Assembly: GCA_963576475.1 (NCBI GenBank)
Contig: OY754981.1
Span: 310,001-374,000 of the forward strand
Reading direction: 5' to 3'
Origin: Molanna angustata
Lineage: Eukaryota > Arthropoda > Insecta > Trichoptera > Molannidae
Length of the DNA stretch: 64,000 nt
Shown: positions 11,690 through 22,080 of the stretch, piece after piece
Position numbering within the stretch: the stretch's first letter is position 1
How the letters are laid out: each line of letters opens with the position of its first letter
Notes under the pieces: model-generated
What the model saw: the letters and a program-made list of their open reading frames with translations, nothing else
Told to the model about the DNA's origin: nothing
Database searches by the model: none
Position numbers and translations under genes: made by a program

Positions 11690-13050
11690 CTCTAAGACGA
11701 TTTAACCTTCAAAATCAATCTGTATACGTGTAATCTATCAAATATCTATGTTAGTCCGAAATGCGCTGTAAAGAATCGACTGAATGTTTTATATATTTTA
11801 CTATAAATTAATATACTTAATAACAGTTATTATGAGAAAATTCTGAAAATGATTTTAAAAATCCAAATGAAATCAAACTTATTTTCGTCTAATTTTACAC
11901 AATTGATCCGATTGTGTCTCATCGAGAACCGTAAAAATACGAGTCTAGTTTTGAAATACATATCTAGTATAATTGAGACCGAATTATTTATCGTATTGTA
12001 AGACATAAATTATAGGTTGGTTAAGAATACGCACAAGAATTGGCAAATATCAATACTCCACAATAATGTTATTATGAAAATCGTGAGAAGATGTGAGCCC
12101 AAACAAGAAATAAAGGTAGGGATTGATAATAATAACATACATAGGTCTAACGTCTGCTGATAATGTAATGTGGGATATAGACCACCCGTTGTGTTGTGCG
12201 TGGAAGATTTCTCCGTGTTTAATGTTTATTTCAAAACAATTATAATTATCTCTTCGTACTGTCAATAACATAGTTTCAATTGCTACTGTTGTGGGTTGGA
12301 TAACATTAGTCATTGAGATTAAACATATTATTATGTACATACTGTGTGAATAATGAATGCCTCAAGGATTTCGACTTTTATAGGGTGGCACACGAAAAGT
12401 CTTTCAATAGAAATGCTGGATTTATTTTAGACAAAACAATATTTTTCAAACAATTCCTGAATATTGATTCTGCATCCTTCGATTATTACGTCCTTCCTTT
12501 CTTCATTGCATTATTTTTTTCTGAGGTACTTAAATACCTACTATTGTACGGAATATAACATTTGAGACTTAACGTCATTGCTCTAGTTGGTTGGAGAGAT
12601 TTGCTTATGGCACTAAGTCTTAAATCAATGAATAATAATAATATAACAGATCAAAAGAAAGAAAGGTGGTATCAAAAGGAGCCCAGAAAGGGGTTGAGGA
12701 GAAGAATGAAAAGGTTTATTTACTTTATTAAGTTATACTGGTGAAAATTAAACATGATTCAATGTTCTCCCGCTGCTCTCTCTATAAATAGGAGAAACTC
12801 CTCGGGAAATTTATTATATGATAACCTAGGACATATCGTCTTCTTTTATCAGACTTTCTATCATTCATTAACCAGTGAGGCTATTTCAGGGTGGATTAGG
12901 GAGGACAGCCTCATTTGTGGCATCACGTATGTTCTCCTTTGGATACTACCATTTAAATAAAAAAATATCTTCAATCAAAATAAATATAAGCAGGTAACAA
13001 ATTACAAATCTATATTTGTGTAGAATTTACCTCCAGAATAACATCTAGAT
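11690..13050. other. AT-rich stretch, nothing recognised
   Basis: Open frames at 12313-12558 and 12754-12960 show no recognisable domains and are probably chance frames. Confidence 0.4.
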
Positions 13051-13054
13051 TTTA

Positions 13055-13245
13055 TTTTCTTCTTCTTCCTGGCACTGTCTCAACTTACTGCATATTATAT
13101 TGGCTATTGGGGTCGGTTCTTCTCGTCCTCGGGCTGTATACTCTGCGCTTCTGGGTATCGCTTTCATGCAAGCCGTTTCTTGTAAGGATCTTTGAGCATT
13201 AATTTGTTTATTCAGGTATTCTTTGGTCTTCCTCTGGATAATACA
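13055..13245 (-). mobile_element. Possible LINE 3' end with GAA-type tail
   Basis: On minus, residues such as AIPRSAEYTARGREEPTPIA are followed by CAGTGCCAGGAAGAAGAAGA, a tail typical of LINE ends elsewhere in the window. The coding part is too short and diverged to place in a family. Confidence 0.3.
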
Positions 13246-13258
13246 CGAGGATGATTAA

Positions 13259-13262
13259 TATC
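13259..13262. repeat. Left target-site duplication TATC
   Basis: TATC directly precedes the LTR at 13263 and recurs at 17114-17117 directly after the distal LTR. This is the 4-bp duplication expected for many LTR-element integrases. Confidence 0.85.
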
Positions 13263-13937
13263 TAAAGCTGATTGGTAACCGGAGGGGTTACCAATCAAAA
13301 GTAGGTAGTAACCAGAGGGGTTACTATTAAATATAGGTGGTAACCAGAGGGGTTACCAGTAAAGAGAGTTTACTATATCCCAAGTGGATATGATTTGAAA
13401 TAAGAACACAAGGACAGTGGTTTAGAGAGAAGAAGAAAGAATGGTCAAAAGTAACAATGAGTATATTGATCACAATTAATAGTTGGCTTAAAGGTAAATT
13501 TACAATTGATGAAATAACTTACAACGGAACTTTCTCACGATGAGTAGGTATAACGAGCGAGTTAGCGGGTGTGTTCGAAGTGTCCGAATCTTCGCATGGT
13601 GAAGTACCATCGTGCTCGCGAGGTCGAGAGATGAAGTGTCGGCGAGACGGCGTGGTCGAGAACGGCGGCGTGATGTGACGAATCGAAATGACGGAAATAC
13701 GGAAATGAAGTGACGACGTGTAGAGGTGTAGACTCCCTTAAATAGTGCTGCGCTGGGGGTAGCAAGTTCAATGTCCTCGAACTTTCTAGACTTATTTATT
13801 TGAAGTGTCATACCCAGTTGAGGAGTATTGTCACTTGTTTGACGTTGCGGGCGATGAACTCGGCCTAGCGATAAACAAATGTACTTGCCGTCGCTAGGCG
13901 CGCGCTCGAAAGAAATTTCGAGATGTGGTCTGCCACA
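13263..13937 (-). repeat. 3' LTR (675 bp)
   Basis: In element orientation it starts TGTGG-CAGA-CCACA, itself a short inverted repeat, and ends CAGCTTTA. A TATA-like CTATTTAAG lies at about 13745-13737. The stretch 13560-13720 is CpG-rich. Near the U5 end three GGTAACC/GGTTACC hairpins sit at 13274-13292, 13307-13325 (imperfect) and 13339-13357. A 163-codon minus frame (13500-13991) crosses the LTR but has no recognisable domain and is not treated as a gene. Confidence 0.92.
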
Positions 13938-13949
13938 TTCCTCCCCTCC
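13938..13949 (-). promoter_or_regulatory. Polypurine tract (plus-strand primer)
   Basis: On minus it reads GGAGGGGAGGAA directly next to the 3' LTR, the position where RNase H-resistant purine RNA primes second-strand synthesis. The exact adjacency to the LTR fixes the LTR boundary. Confidence 0.9.
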
Positions 13950-16418
13950 AAGTGGTATCGAAGATGGCACGATACCTTGGTAGAACGTCATGGTGTGGCT
14001 GAGCTGAGGCAGTCGTTGCTGAAGATTTTTGTAGTCATTATAATTTTGGAGAGATGGTTAGACTTGTGTTAGTTGAACTGTTGCCTAGTTGCAGATGATG
14101 ATTGCGACGGATCAAGATGTGATTGCTTTGGAAACAGTGTTCCCATTCAGCCCGTTGACAATTGCAGTGTGTCGGTGAGGCTTGTTAGTACACAAAGCTG
14201 TGGAGTCCGTGGAGTCAGTGTAGTCCGTGGAGTCCGATAAGCTGTGCAGTGTAATTGGCATCTAAACATTCTTGTCGAATTTGCAGAACTGTGCAGTTGG
14301 CTTGCGTTGGCGTTTTCGAAGTTTTCGTTGACTGTCGTCGTGTTGACAGCGTGTGTTGACAGTGACGTGTTGACAGCGTCGTGTTGACCGTGTCGTGTAG
14401 ACGTCGTGTAGACGTCGTGTTGTCGTGGTTGAGCAGCTCCTTGGGTATGCGAGACAGAGTGCGAGTCATAAGCATAACACGAAGGATGGGACAGCGTCCC
14501 AACAAAATCATTCCTCGTTCAAAGACGTGCGTAGCGTTGAGACGAGGTGAGTTTTTGTGTGCTCGAGATGTGTGCGTGCGTTCATATTTGGGTGTCCGAC
14601 AGCTCTGGAGTAGTTCTCCAGCGTTGAAGTTGCGGCGTGTCTGTTGCGTTAGACAGCTTTGGAGTATGTAGTTCTCCAGTGGGGCCTGTGTGTGCATTCT
14701 TTGCTGCGCATCAAGTGAGTCTGATGTCTTTGGGAATACGTGCCAGTATAGCGAGTTGTAGCGTGTCGGTGTTGCTCTTGGTTGCTGATGAAAACCATTT
14801 GTTGCTGAAGTTGTCCATTTTGATTTGGTGCCGTTGCCAATGTTGTTCATCTTGATTTGGTGCCGTTGACAATGTTTGCCATCTTGATTTATCGATGTTG
14901 ATAATGTCGCTGTCCATCTTGGTTCGATGCTGTAGACTTTACTATGGACCATCATTGTTTGATGATGATGATGATGATGAATGTTGTTCATCTTGCTTCT
15001 ATAGTTGTACATGGTAAACGCAGTTGACAGTTGTAAATTTTAAATTCTCAAAATATAAACAGTTACAATTGTAGCAAGCGAATAAATAAAATATAGTTGG
15101 TTGCATGTTGCAAAAATATAATAAGTACAATGATAAGTATTTGTCAATAATACTTAAGTTGATTACAATATATTTTAAAAGTGAAAATAAATTTAAGTAT
15201 CTAATTAGGTATACAATACAACAAAAAAAAAATAATATGAATTTCAGCAAAGTCCAAAAATGTTTAAAATATTCTATTTGTAATAGGTAAATATTTAAAT
15301 GTGGCTTAGTACAAAAATGCTTTACAAGTTTCTAAGTGTAATAGGTATTTAAAGCAAAATTACAAAGTATGAAATAGGTAAGCTAAGTATTTCACGAAAT
15401 TAGTACCTATTTGATATATTACCTAACTAGTGAAAATTTAATTAATTTTTGCGAGCTCCTTTGATATAAAAATATAATATTTCTGATTGCAATGAATTTA
15501 AATAACGTACGTAAATATCTTGTTAGCAAAAACTTAGATTGTCGCTCGGTAGATGGTGTTTATTGAAAACTTAATTTTTCTACCGCTAGTTGAAATTTAG
15601 ATAGATTAGTCACGAGCTGATCCGCGTTTGTTTACATATTAAAAATAACAAAATTGAAGTTTTATCGTTTAAAACCGAAAACTTTCGATGGATATTTGTT
15701 TAAACAGTGAAATTACTATATCAAGATTACTTAAATGTTCTGTACCACGCGTAAAACTGTATGCAAAATATAAAATTAATAATTTTTGTCACTTCAGTAT
15801 TATTGTTGTGCATGAGAATTTTTTGTCGCGATGTATGTGAAAAATATTTTTAGTTCCGTGAATTATGTGAAAAGAATATAACTAAATTCGGAAGTGCGGT
15901 TTTGTTTATGTATATCGCGATTGTCGGAGTATTTTTTTACTTAAAGCAGTGCCGTACAGAAAATTTTTTAACAGTGTTTGTTTATGTGAAATTATAAAGT
16001 GGGTACCAATATATACCTTTGTTTACAATCTCAGAATAAAATGAATGTGTACTATGCATGTGTTATTTGAATGCAACATTTATGACAAAGAATAACTAAA
16101 AACCGAGAAGCGCGGGTAATTTTTAAACGCGATTGCATAGAATTAAGCGCGATTGTTTCGCGGGTGTAGTGTAGTGTACCCATCGTGAGAGATTCAAAAA
16201 CCAATTCGTTCTTTTTCTAAGCTAGGAAAAGAAAAGGAGTGATCTGAGGAAAATCGGTAAGTGTTGTTTAATGTTATTGTAAGGAAAAATACCACTGTTG
16301 TGAATGCATATTTATCGTTTTTCGGCCTCGGGCCAGTACTAGATAAATACCGATGTTTTGTAAATACCAGTAGCTGTGAAGCTTAGCTGTTAAGCTGTTT
16401 GGTAACGATTGTGTTCAT
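13950..16418 (-). other. Internal region of the LTR element, non-coding
   Basis: The longest minus frame (14215-15012, 265 codons) is rich in Thr, Asn, Gln and His, contains a six-His run from a GAT repeat (14960-14980), and shows no Gag or Pol motif. It overlaps approximately 36-bp degenerate repeats at 14815-14935 that contain TTGATTTGGTGCCGTTG. The part from 15010 to 16418 is AT-rich. On the opposite strand, GAGGAAAATCG|GTAAGTG at 16246-16263 looks like a splice donor after a GC-richer stretch. Confidence 0.7.
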
Positions 16419-16437
16419 AATCACGTCGGGGTCACCA
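16419..16437 (-). promoter_or_regulatory. Primer-binding site for tRNA-Trp
   Basis: The minus strand reads TGGTGACCCCGACGTGATT. This is the complement of the CCA end and T-arm side of eukaryotic nuclear tRNA-Trp (CACGTCGGGGTCACCA), known from published tRNA sequences. It lies one base inside the 5' LTR, the normal place for minus-strand priming. Confidence 0.92.
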
Positions 16438-16438
16438 A

Positions 16439-17113
16439 TAAAGCTGATTGGTAACCAAAGGGGTTACCAATCGAAAGTAGTTAATAACCAGAGTGGTTAC
16501 TATTAAATATAGGTGGTAACCAGAGGGGTTACCAGTAAAGAGAGTTTACTATATCCCAAGTGGATATGATTTGAAATAAGAACACAAGGACAGTGGTTTA
16601 GAGAGAAGAAGAAAGAATGGTCAAAAGTAACAATGAGTATATTGATCACAATTAATAGTTGGCTTAAAGGTAAATTTACAATTGATGAAATAACTTACAA
16701 CGGAACTTTCTCACGATGAGTAGGTATAACGAGCGAGTTAGCGGGTGTGTTCGAAGTGTCCGAATCTTCGCATGGTGAAGTACCATCGTGCTCGCGAGGT
16801 CGAGAGATGAAGTGTCGGCGAGACGGCGTGGTCGAGAACGGCGGCGTGATGTGACGAATCGAAATGACGGAAATACGGAAATGAAGTGACGACGTGTAGA
16901 GGTGTAGACTCCCTTAAATAGTGCTGCGCTGGGGGTAGCAAGTTCAATGTCCTCGAACTTTCTAGACTTATTTATTTGAAGTGTCATACCCAGTTGAGGA
17001 GTATTGTCACTTGTTTGACGTTGCGGGCGATGAACTCGGCCTAGCGATAAACAAATGTACTTGCCGTCGCTAGGCGCGCGCTCGAAAGAAATTTCGAGAT
17101 GTGGTCTGCCACA
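16439..17113 (-). repeat. 5' LTR (675 bp)
   Basis: It has the same length as the 13263 LTR with no indels. All six differences I found fall in the first 57 plus-strand bases (the U5 end), where the GGTAACC hairpins sit. The remaining approximately 618 bases look identical. The TATA-like motif is at about 16913-16921. TATC follows at 17114-17117. Confidence 0.92.
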
Positions 17114-17238
17114 TATCAATGACGTTATTGTGTTTACGGTATGGTATGGTGGTTTCTGTAAATTTTCTTTGTTTTTTTCACTTTCATTCGTTTGTTGAGG
17201 TACAATATACATAAATAATTTTATTATACTTTGTAATC

Positions 17239-17279
17239 TGGTTGGAAAAAAATGCCTACAGGCAATAAGCCCGCCAGTG
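17239..17279 (+). repeat. SINE family C tail fragment
   Basis: TCTGGTTGGAAAAAAATGCC, then TACAGGCAATAAGCCCGCCA, matches the 3461-3530 tail in pattern. Only the end survives. Confidence 0.45.
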
Positions 17280-17569
17280 AGCAATATATTTGTTAATAGC
17301 GGGTCTTACAATTGTTTGTTTAAATTTGCCTTTTAATTTTATAGGCATTGTGGGTCACACGGAATTCCAGACACTGATCTGAAATACATCAAGATGTTAA
17401 CTTTTGAATGGTTTCAATTCCTTGGATGGTCTTTTATGCGCCACTTTATTTATTTATTTATTAAGTTTAGTTTGTCGATCGACAATTCTTGATAGAACTC
17501 CATTGTACGTTAATATGTTATAAAAAAATATAAAAATACTTGGTTATAGTTCTATTGTTTTTATTAGAT

Positions 17570-17606
17570 TATTGACGCGTTTCGTGCAAAGCACATCGTC
17601 AGAATA
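17570..17606 (-). ncRNA. Hammerhead-ribozyme-like motif, left arm (mirror copy)
   Basis: It is the exact reverse complement of 17611-17647, so the same core is read on the minus strand with its GTC at 17576-17574. A transcript across the whole palindrome would pair the two arms with each other and probably mask both motifs. Confidence 0.55.
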
Positions 17607-17610
17607 ATGC

Positions 17611-17647
17611 TATTCTGACGATGTGCTTTGCACGAAACGCGTCAATA
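17611..17647 (+). ncRNA. Hammerhead-ribozyme-like motif, right arm
   Basis: In order: TATT (stem I), CTGACGA (core), one extra T, GTGC-TTT-GCAC (stem II), GAAA (core), ACGCGT region giving a 2-bp AC/GT stem III, cleavage-site triplet GTC at 17641-17643, then AATA pairing with TATT. All invariant hammerhead core positions are present. The extra base between A9 and stem II is atypical. Such minimal type I hammerheads are known from Penelope-like retroelements. Self-cleavage is not shown by sequence alone. Confidence 0.6.
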
Positions 17648-17711
17648 ATCTAATAAAAACAATAGAACTATAACCAAGTATTTTTATATTTTTTTATAAC
17701 ATATTAACGTA

Positions 17712-17815
17712 TTTATTTATTTATTTATTTGTCACACCATTCAAATAATCTTTATTAAAAATAGATAACTGCTGCCCAACTAGGTATACCTGTTCTAGGG
17801 CTAGCAGTGTACATA
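17712..17815 (-). repeat. Repeat family A, 3' end with AAAT tail
   Basis: On minus it reads CCTAGAACAGGTATACCTAG, TTGGGCAGCAGTTATCTATT, GGTGTGACAAATAAATAAAT. It corresponds to 112-200 at the window start. The tail directly touches the palindrome, which may have inserted there. Confidence 0.75.
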
Positions 17816-19754
17816 TTATATTTCACAGGAGTAACTATCTGTATTTTTTAAATGAATCTAAACAATATAAACTTAACTATTTAAAAAGAATCTAAACAAT
17901 ATAAACTTAACTATAACACATATAAAAAAAATGTAATTTGAGTCATCATGATATGCATATTATACATAGTATTGTAAAAGTAGGTATCTTGTAATTTTAT
18001 TTGTTAATTGCACAAAATAAACTGAAATAGTATTTCTTGGGAATACTGAACTGACAGAGCATAGATATGATCCGTCAGTCATTTCTTTATTCACTTTATA
18101 TGTATATTTGTATGTATATTTGTTTGACGGTGGGTGTTTGTGTTTAGTGGCAGTAGATTTTAATTTCGTGTTACAGTATTGTCTGGCGCCGCTGAGTTCA
18201 GAGTATGTTAATTGTTTGTAGTGGCTGCTGTTGGTGCAACATGACTCGCTCTTTGATTTCTAGTGCCAACGTTCTCACGAGTGTTGCACGTTAAACAATC
18301 CATCCGAGTTACGACCATTTTATTATGATTATTGTATAATGAAGTGTCTAATGCGTTTTAAAAACCTGCCGTATCTGACTTTTGTGGATTCCGTTTCAGA
18401 GTAATAATTATTAATTTATGTCTTTATTCTTTTATTTGAACATTTGGTTCACAATAGGAATTAATACTGGCTAAGCTTATTTATGGTACATATCTAAAAG
18501 CGATGTCATAATATAACTACTGCTCTAAATTAATTGCACTGGTAAAAGTGTCCTGAAGAAATCGACTATAACATTTGTTTGACAGTGTTGAATGCTTTGG
18601 AAAATCTAGCACTACAATGCATTCAGAAACTGTGTCAGAGAAAAGAGCTCTCTGGGAGGCAATCTCAAATTCCTTAGTACTCTTGGAGTGATCCTAAATC
18701 CGTATATTTATTACTCTTTTTCAAATTGATGTTGAGTTGGATTAGAAATGTTTATCTTTCTTTTGACCTCGAGTGTGAATTATTCGACGTTTGGAAATTT
18801 TCGTTTTCAAATTTATGGTTGCATATTTGAGATACTCGATATCATGTATGTATAATCTAATCGGAAGATTAAACCTTTACAAATATCTAAGGACGGCCCT
18901 AACCTCTAATATGTCTTTGATTCTATGTAACTTTTTGACCCGCATATTTTCAAAATAGTACATATTGTTAATTACATATTACACTTTGGATAGCTGACTA
19001 TTTGTTTTGCTACGTTCAGCTATAAATCAATAGGACTGTCTAACAAGGTAGTGATTACATTTATACGAGTCTTGTCTTCTTTCTTTCGATACTTTTGACC
19101 ATCGCGTTCTCTCCAATATTCCAAAATATTCTTTTATTTCATTTTAACTTCTTAGTTTTAATTACTTATCTGCATAATTACTTATTTTTATCGTTTGAAA
19201 TTACCTTTTCATCCAAACTGGTTATTTTCGTAGTTGTATTTTTATATCAAATTGTTTTTAAATGCGAGATCTTTTTACGATGGATGAATTTTAATGAACC
19301 GTTTATGCGGAAATAAAATATTTAGTTTATTTCTAAGATAAACACAAATTTCATTATTATTTTAATTATACGTCAAGGCGCTATTGGATGTGTTTCACCT
19401 CATTACCATCAATAGAAACACCTGCGCTCGCAAATGTTTTATTAATTGAAAATGTACCTGTAGGTACCTACCTACAACTATCCTTCATACAACTATTTTT
19501 TTTTTAATATGAAGAATTTGCTTAGCCAATTAATAATTATTTATGCGTTTGTTTATACCTTTAAAGCAATTATCCGATATTGCTCTAAATTTATTACTAA
19601 ATGTTTCATTTGACATTGCTGGGTTTTTCTATGATTATATAACCTTTTTTTTTGCTGTAAAATTTGTCTGTGAAAAGTGATGTGCCTTTTTAGCAATTGG
19701 AAAATAAAAATATCAAATTTTAAGTTGGAGTCACTTTGAAATATTTTACTGTTT

Positions 19755-19756
<2 letters not shown>
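17816..19756. other. Unassigned, with a short tandem duplication
   Basis: The phrase AATCTAAACAATATAAACTT is duplicated at about 17854-17880 and 17889-17913. The remainder is AT-rich and lacks coding or repeat signals that I can place. Confidence 0.45.
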
Positions 19757-19838
<82 letters not shown>

Positions 19839-19874
19839 CACACACACACACACACTCACACACACACACACACA

Positions 19875-19906
<32 letters not shown>
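19757..19906. repeat. (CA)n microsatellite
   Basis: About 150 bases of CA dinucleotides are interrupted by TCAC and AAAA breaks. The Cys/Val open frames over it on minus are artefacts of the repeat. Confidence 0.97.
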
Positions 19907-19908
<2 letters not shown>

Positions 19909-19983
19909 AACATTGTAAAAAAACTTTCAGAATACACTCTTAGCATGATACTAGTTGATAATCTGCAAAAAAACCTGAAACAT

Positions 19984-20195
19984 GCCGACCGCCGCGGCAC
20001 AGTTGGTAAGCCGTTCGGTTTCTGTGCGGGCGTCCTGGGTTCGATTCCCAGCAGAGGAGAAATTTATTTAAATTTATTTCTCACGCAAATATTGCTTCTC
20101 TGGGCTGGAAACACTGGTTAGTTGGAAGAAATTGCCATACGGCAATAAACTCGCCACTTGCGCAGGGTGCAAGGAAGTGTTCATTATTATTATTA
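19984..20195 (+). mobile_element. tRNA-derived SINE, family D (full head)
   Basis: The tRNA-like head has an A-box-like CGGCACAGTTGG and a B-box GGGTTCGATTCCC. The body is shared with 3550-3732 and the copy ends with (ATT)n. It is the most complete copy of the family here; a third, short piece is at 38103. It is transcribed by pol III if active and needs LINE enzymes. Confidence 0.85.
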
Positions 20196-20904
20196 ATTCA
20201 TAACTTCCAACAATATCATCCCCGCGGGGTTAGTGAGGAGTAAAAACACGAAATTGAAATGTTTAAATGTATATTTTTTGTGACATTCGTTGCTGTAATA
20301 GTCCACACTTTGTATTGAAAATTACAAAGTACATATTTCATTACTTTTATTTATATCATGTTTAGTAAATTTGTGAAGCATATGTTCACCATCTGTATAT
20401 GTACATCGCGTGTCTGCCTATCGTTCAAGATGTCCTCTCAGTCACGAGACAATATTATACTTCAGCAACTGTCTGTGATTTCTCTAACGGTTTTATTTAT
20501 TTTTTGAATAAACAGTACCTATCTGTCGCTAATTTGTGTCAAAACAGCGTCACAATGCGTCATTACTCTCCTGATAGAAAGATTAATGACATTTTTTGTT
20601 TGTTTGCATATTTAATTCATTTATCGCTGAGTAATCTCATTTTAATTTATCGTTTAGTGTCAATTTAATGTTATAAAAAAATCAAACGAGTAAATGATAA
20701 AAATTGAGGACACTCTTTTCAATTTATTCTTCACATGAAAATGAATGAACAAAATGTTTAACGCAAATACATAGATTGTGTATATTCGTACTACCAATGT
20801 CAAACTCAGTTTTTTATACAGAAAACAAACTCAAATACAGAACATACATAATAATACACAGTGAAACGATATAAATTGTACTTAAACAATAGCAGTAAGT
20901 TTTA
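20196..20904. other. AT-rich stretch, nothing recognised
   Basis: An 89-codon plus frame (20399-20668) has no recognisable domain. No repeats were placed. Confidence 0.4.
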
Positions 20905-20962
20905 TCAAGCATTGTCATCGGCAATACACAAAGTTTAAAAATTCCGGTACGGACAGAAGCAT
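20905..20962 (-). repeat. Repeat family B core, inverted copy
   Basis: On minus, TGTGTATTGCCGATGACAAT follows a CTGTCCGTACCGGAATTT segment, as in the copy at 664-735. Confidence 0.5.
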
Positions 20963-21144
20963 AAAGCATCAGGATAACGCAATCATGAAAATTTGATAAA
21001 GATGTAAAGTTATTTTGGGGAAAATAACGCACTAAATGAAAAGTGAGAGATTTCGTTGAGAACTTCTTTCGATGAAATTATAAATGGTTGATGCACGAAG
21101 ATTATTCGACGCATGAATTCTGTGATTTCTGATAAAACTTAATT

Positions 21145-21342
21145 AACTCTGTGGAAGAACAGGATCCAGCTCCAAATTCAGCTTCAGGTCCATCAGTTGT
21201 GAGCATATTTCAGCTGATGTATGAACTGAAGATTACATCAGTCCAGCAGTGGTGTGAGATAACATCATATCTTTGCAAAAATAATATCACTGTCTCCGTT
21301 TTAACTTTTACAATTTTGTTATATTGTTTATATGAATCTTAG
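21145..21342 (+). other. Short open frame of unknown origin
   Basis: After CTCTGTG the frame reads EEQDPAPNSASGPSVV, then SIFQLMYELKITSVQQW, CEITSYLCKNN. The composition looks more protein-like than most frames here, yet there is no ATG start, no clear splice pair, and I do not recognise a family. It could be a transposon-protein or exon fragment. Confidence 0.2.
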
Positions 21343-21392
21343 TTGGTAAGTATTTACTTAATCAATAGGTATTTATTATAGATTTATTAAAG

Positions 21393-21535
21393 ATGGGTGG
21401 TGGCAGAGCGGTTAGTGCTATGGGTTGGTAATCCAGTGGTCGCGAGTTCGAGTCCTGCCACGAACGAATTCGTTCACCTATAACGCAAACATTTATGCTT
21501 AATTAAAGGAATGTTTGAGAATGTATATGTACCGA
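21393..21535 (+). mobile_element. tRNA-derived SINE, family I
   Basis: It has an A-box TGGCAGAGCGG and a B-box GAGTTCGAGTCC, then the family body (CGTTCACCTATAACGCAAAC, ATTTATGCTTAATTAAAGG). The closest relative is 25061-25200. The head resembles tRNAs with a long variable region, but anticodon and acceptor pairing are too poor for a tRNA gene. Confidence 0.85.
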
Positions 21536-21762
21536 CTTGTTTCAATGGTATATTCAATCTTTAAATAAGCAACATATAATTAATTTGTATACATGTTAAT
21601 ACACCTAATAACAACACGTTCATCCAATTGCATGTGTTATATTATGTAGAATTAATTGATTAAAAAAACAGTTTAGCACATGTGGGGAGGTCAGTAGTGG
21701 GTAATCTTTTAAAAAATAATACATCTTTAAAATTAGTTTTTCGTCCGAAGACCATAGAATAA

Positions 21763-21825
21763 ATGTTACAAAGCTTGTTGTATTTTCGATTACCCTGGTC
21801 TTACGGGACACCCGAATAAAACTAT
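21763..21825 (-). repeat. Repeat family J fragment
   Basis: On plus TTGTTGTATTTTCGATTACC, then CTTACGGGACAC, matches the minus-orientation copy at about 37165-37210. Only about 60 bases remain. Confidence 0.55.
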
Positions 21826-21939
21826 AATAACAATAGCTTAGAAGCTATTGCAGAAATTCCTGAACTTACTTAAAATTCAACATTCCATGTGGTATGGTTG
21901 GCTTTATGATGCGATAAAAGTTGTCGATGATCGAATTGC

Positions 21940-22080
21940 CAAACTTGACCTGGCGAATTAGCTATGGGAAGGTCATGTTGCCAGACAGGAAATAGACAGA
22001 TGAGCACCCAGAGTTCTGAAATGGAGACCATGGAATGTGAAAAGTGAAATAGGCCGGCCTAAGTGAAAAGGTAAAAGAAA
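21940..22080 (+). mobile_element. RTE-type LINE, degenerate C-terminal fragment
   Basis: It aligns by eye with 42545-42660: GGTCATGTTGCCAGACAGGA, CACCCAGAGTTCTGAAATGG and AGACCATGG correspond to codons for GHVARQ...TPRILNWRP, but frameshifts and stops scatter them over frames. It is dead. Confidence 0.6.

Larger units (their letters stand above)
13263..17113 (-). mobile_element. Non-autonomous LTR retrotransposon (complete ends, no gag/pol)
   Basis: Two direct 675-bp LTRs (13263-13937 and 16439-17113) flank about 2.5 kb. On the minus strand the order is correct for a retrotransposon: 5' LTR, one spacer base, a 19-nt match to the 3' end of eukaryotic tRNA-Trp (16437 to 16419), internal region, a 12-nt polypurine tract, then the 3' LTR. 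TATC is duplicated at both outer ends. No reverse transcriptase, protease, integrase or Gag signature occurs inside, so it must borrow proteins in trans (LARD-like). The LTRs differ at only about six sites, which implies recent insertion. Confidence 0.9.
17506..17711. mobile_element. Perfect inverted repeat (101-bp arms, 4-nt loop), Penelope-like
   Basis: 17506-17606 and 17611-17711 are exact reverse complements around ATGC. Each arm contains a hammerhead-like core, followed away from the centre by AAAAACAATAGAACTATAAC and an AT-rich end. Head-to-head partial copies with hammerhead motifs are a known habit of Penelope-like elements; assignment to that class is inference. No coding sequence is present. 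It abuts the tail of repeat A at 17712. Confidence 0.75.

Noticed and set aside
13500..13991. 163-codon minus frame across the 3' LTR (and its twin at 16676-17284) as a gene
   Set aside because: The frame is LTR sequence that happens to be open. It is duplicated only because the LTR is, and no domain is recognised.
14215..15012. 265-codon minus frame with a six-His run, as a possible Gag
   Set aside because: No Gag, zinc-knuckle or protease motif. The composition follows simple and degenerate tandem repeats, and overlapping frames in other phases are also open.
19553..20000. Open minus frames with long Cys-Val runs
   Set aside because: They are translations of the (CA)n microsatellite and have no coding meaning.
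21393..21470. A tRNA gene
   Set aside because: A- and B-boxes are present but acceptor and anticodon stems do not pair properly, and the same unit recurs at 25061 and 9960 with a shared body, so it is a SINE.
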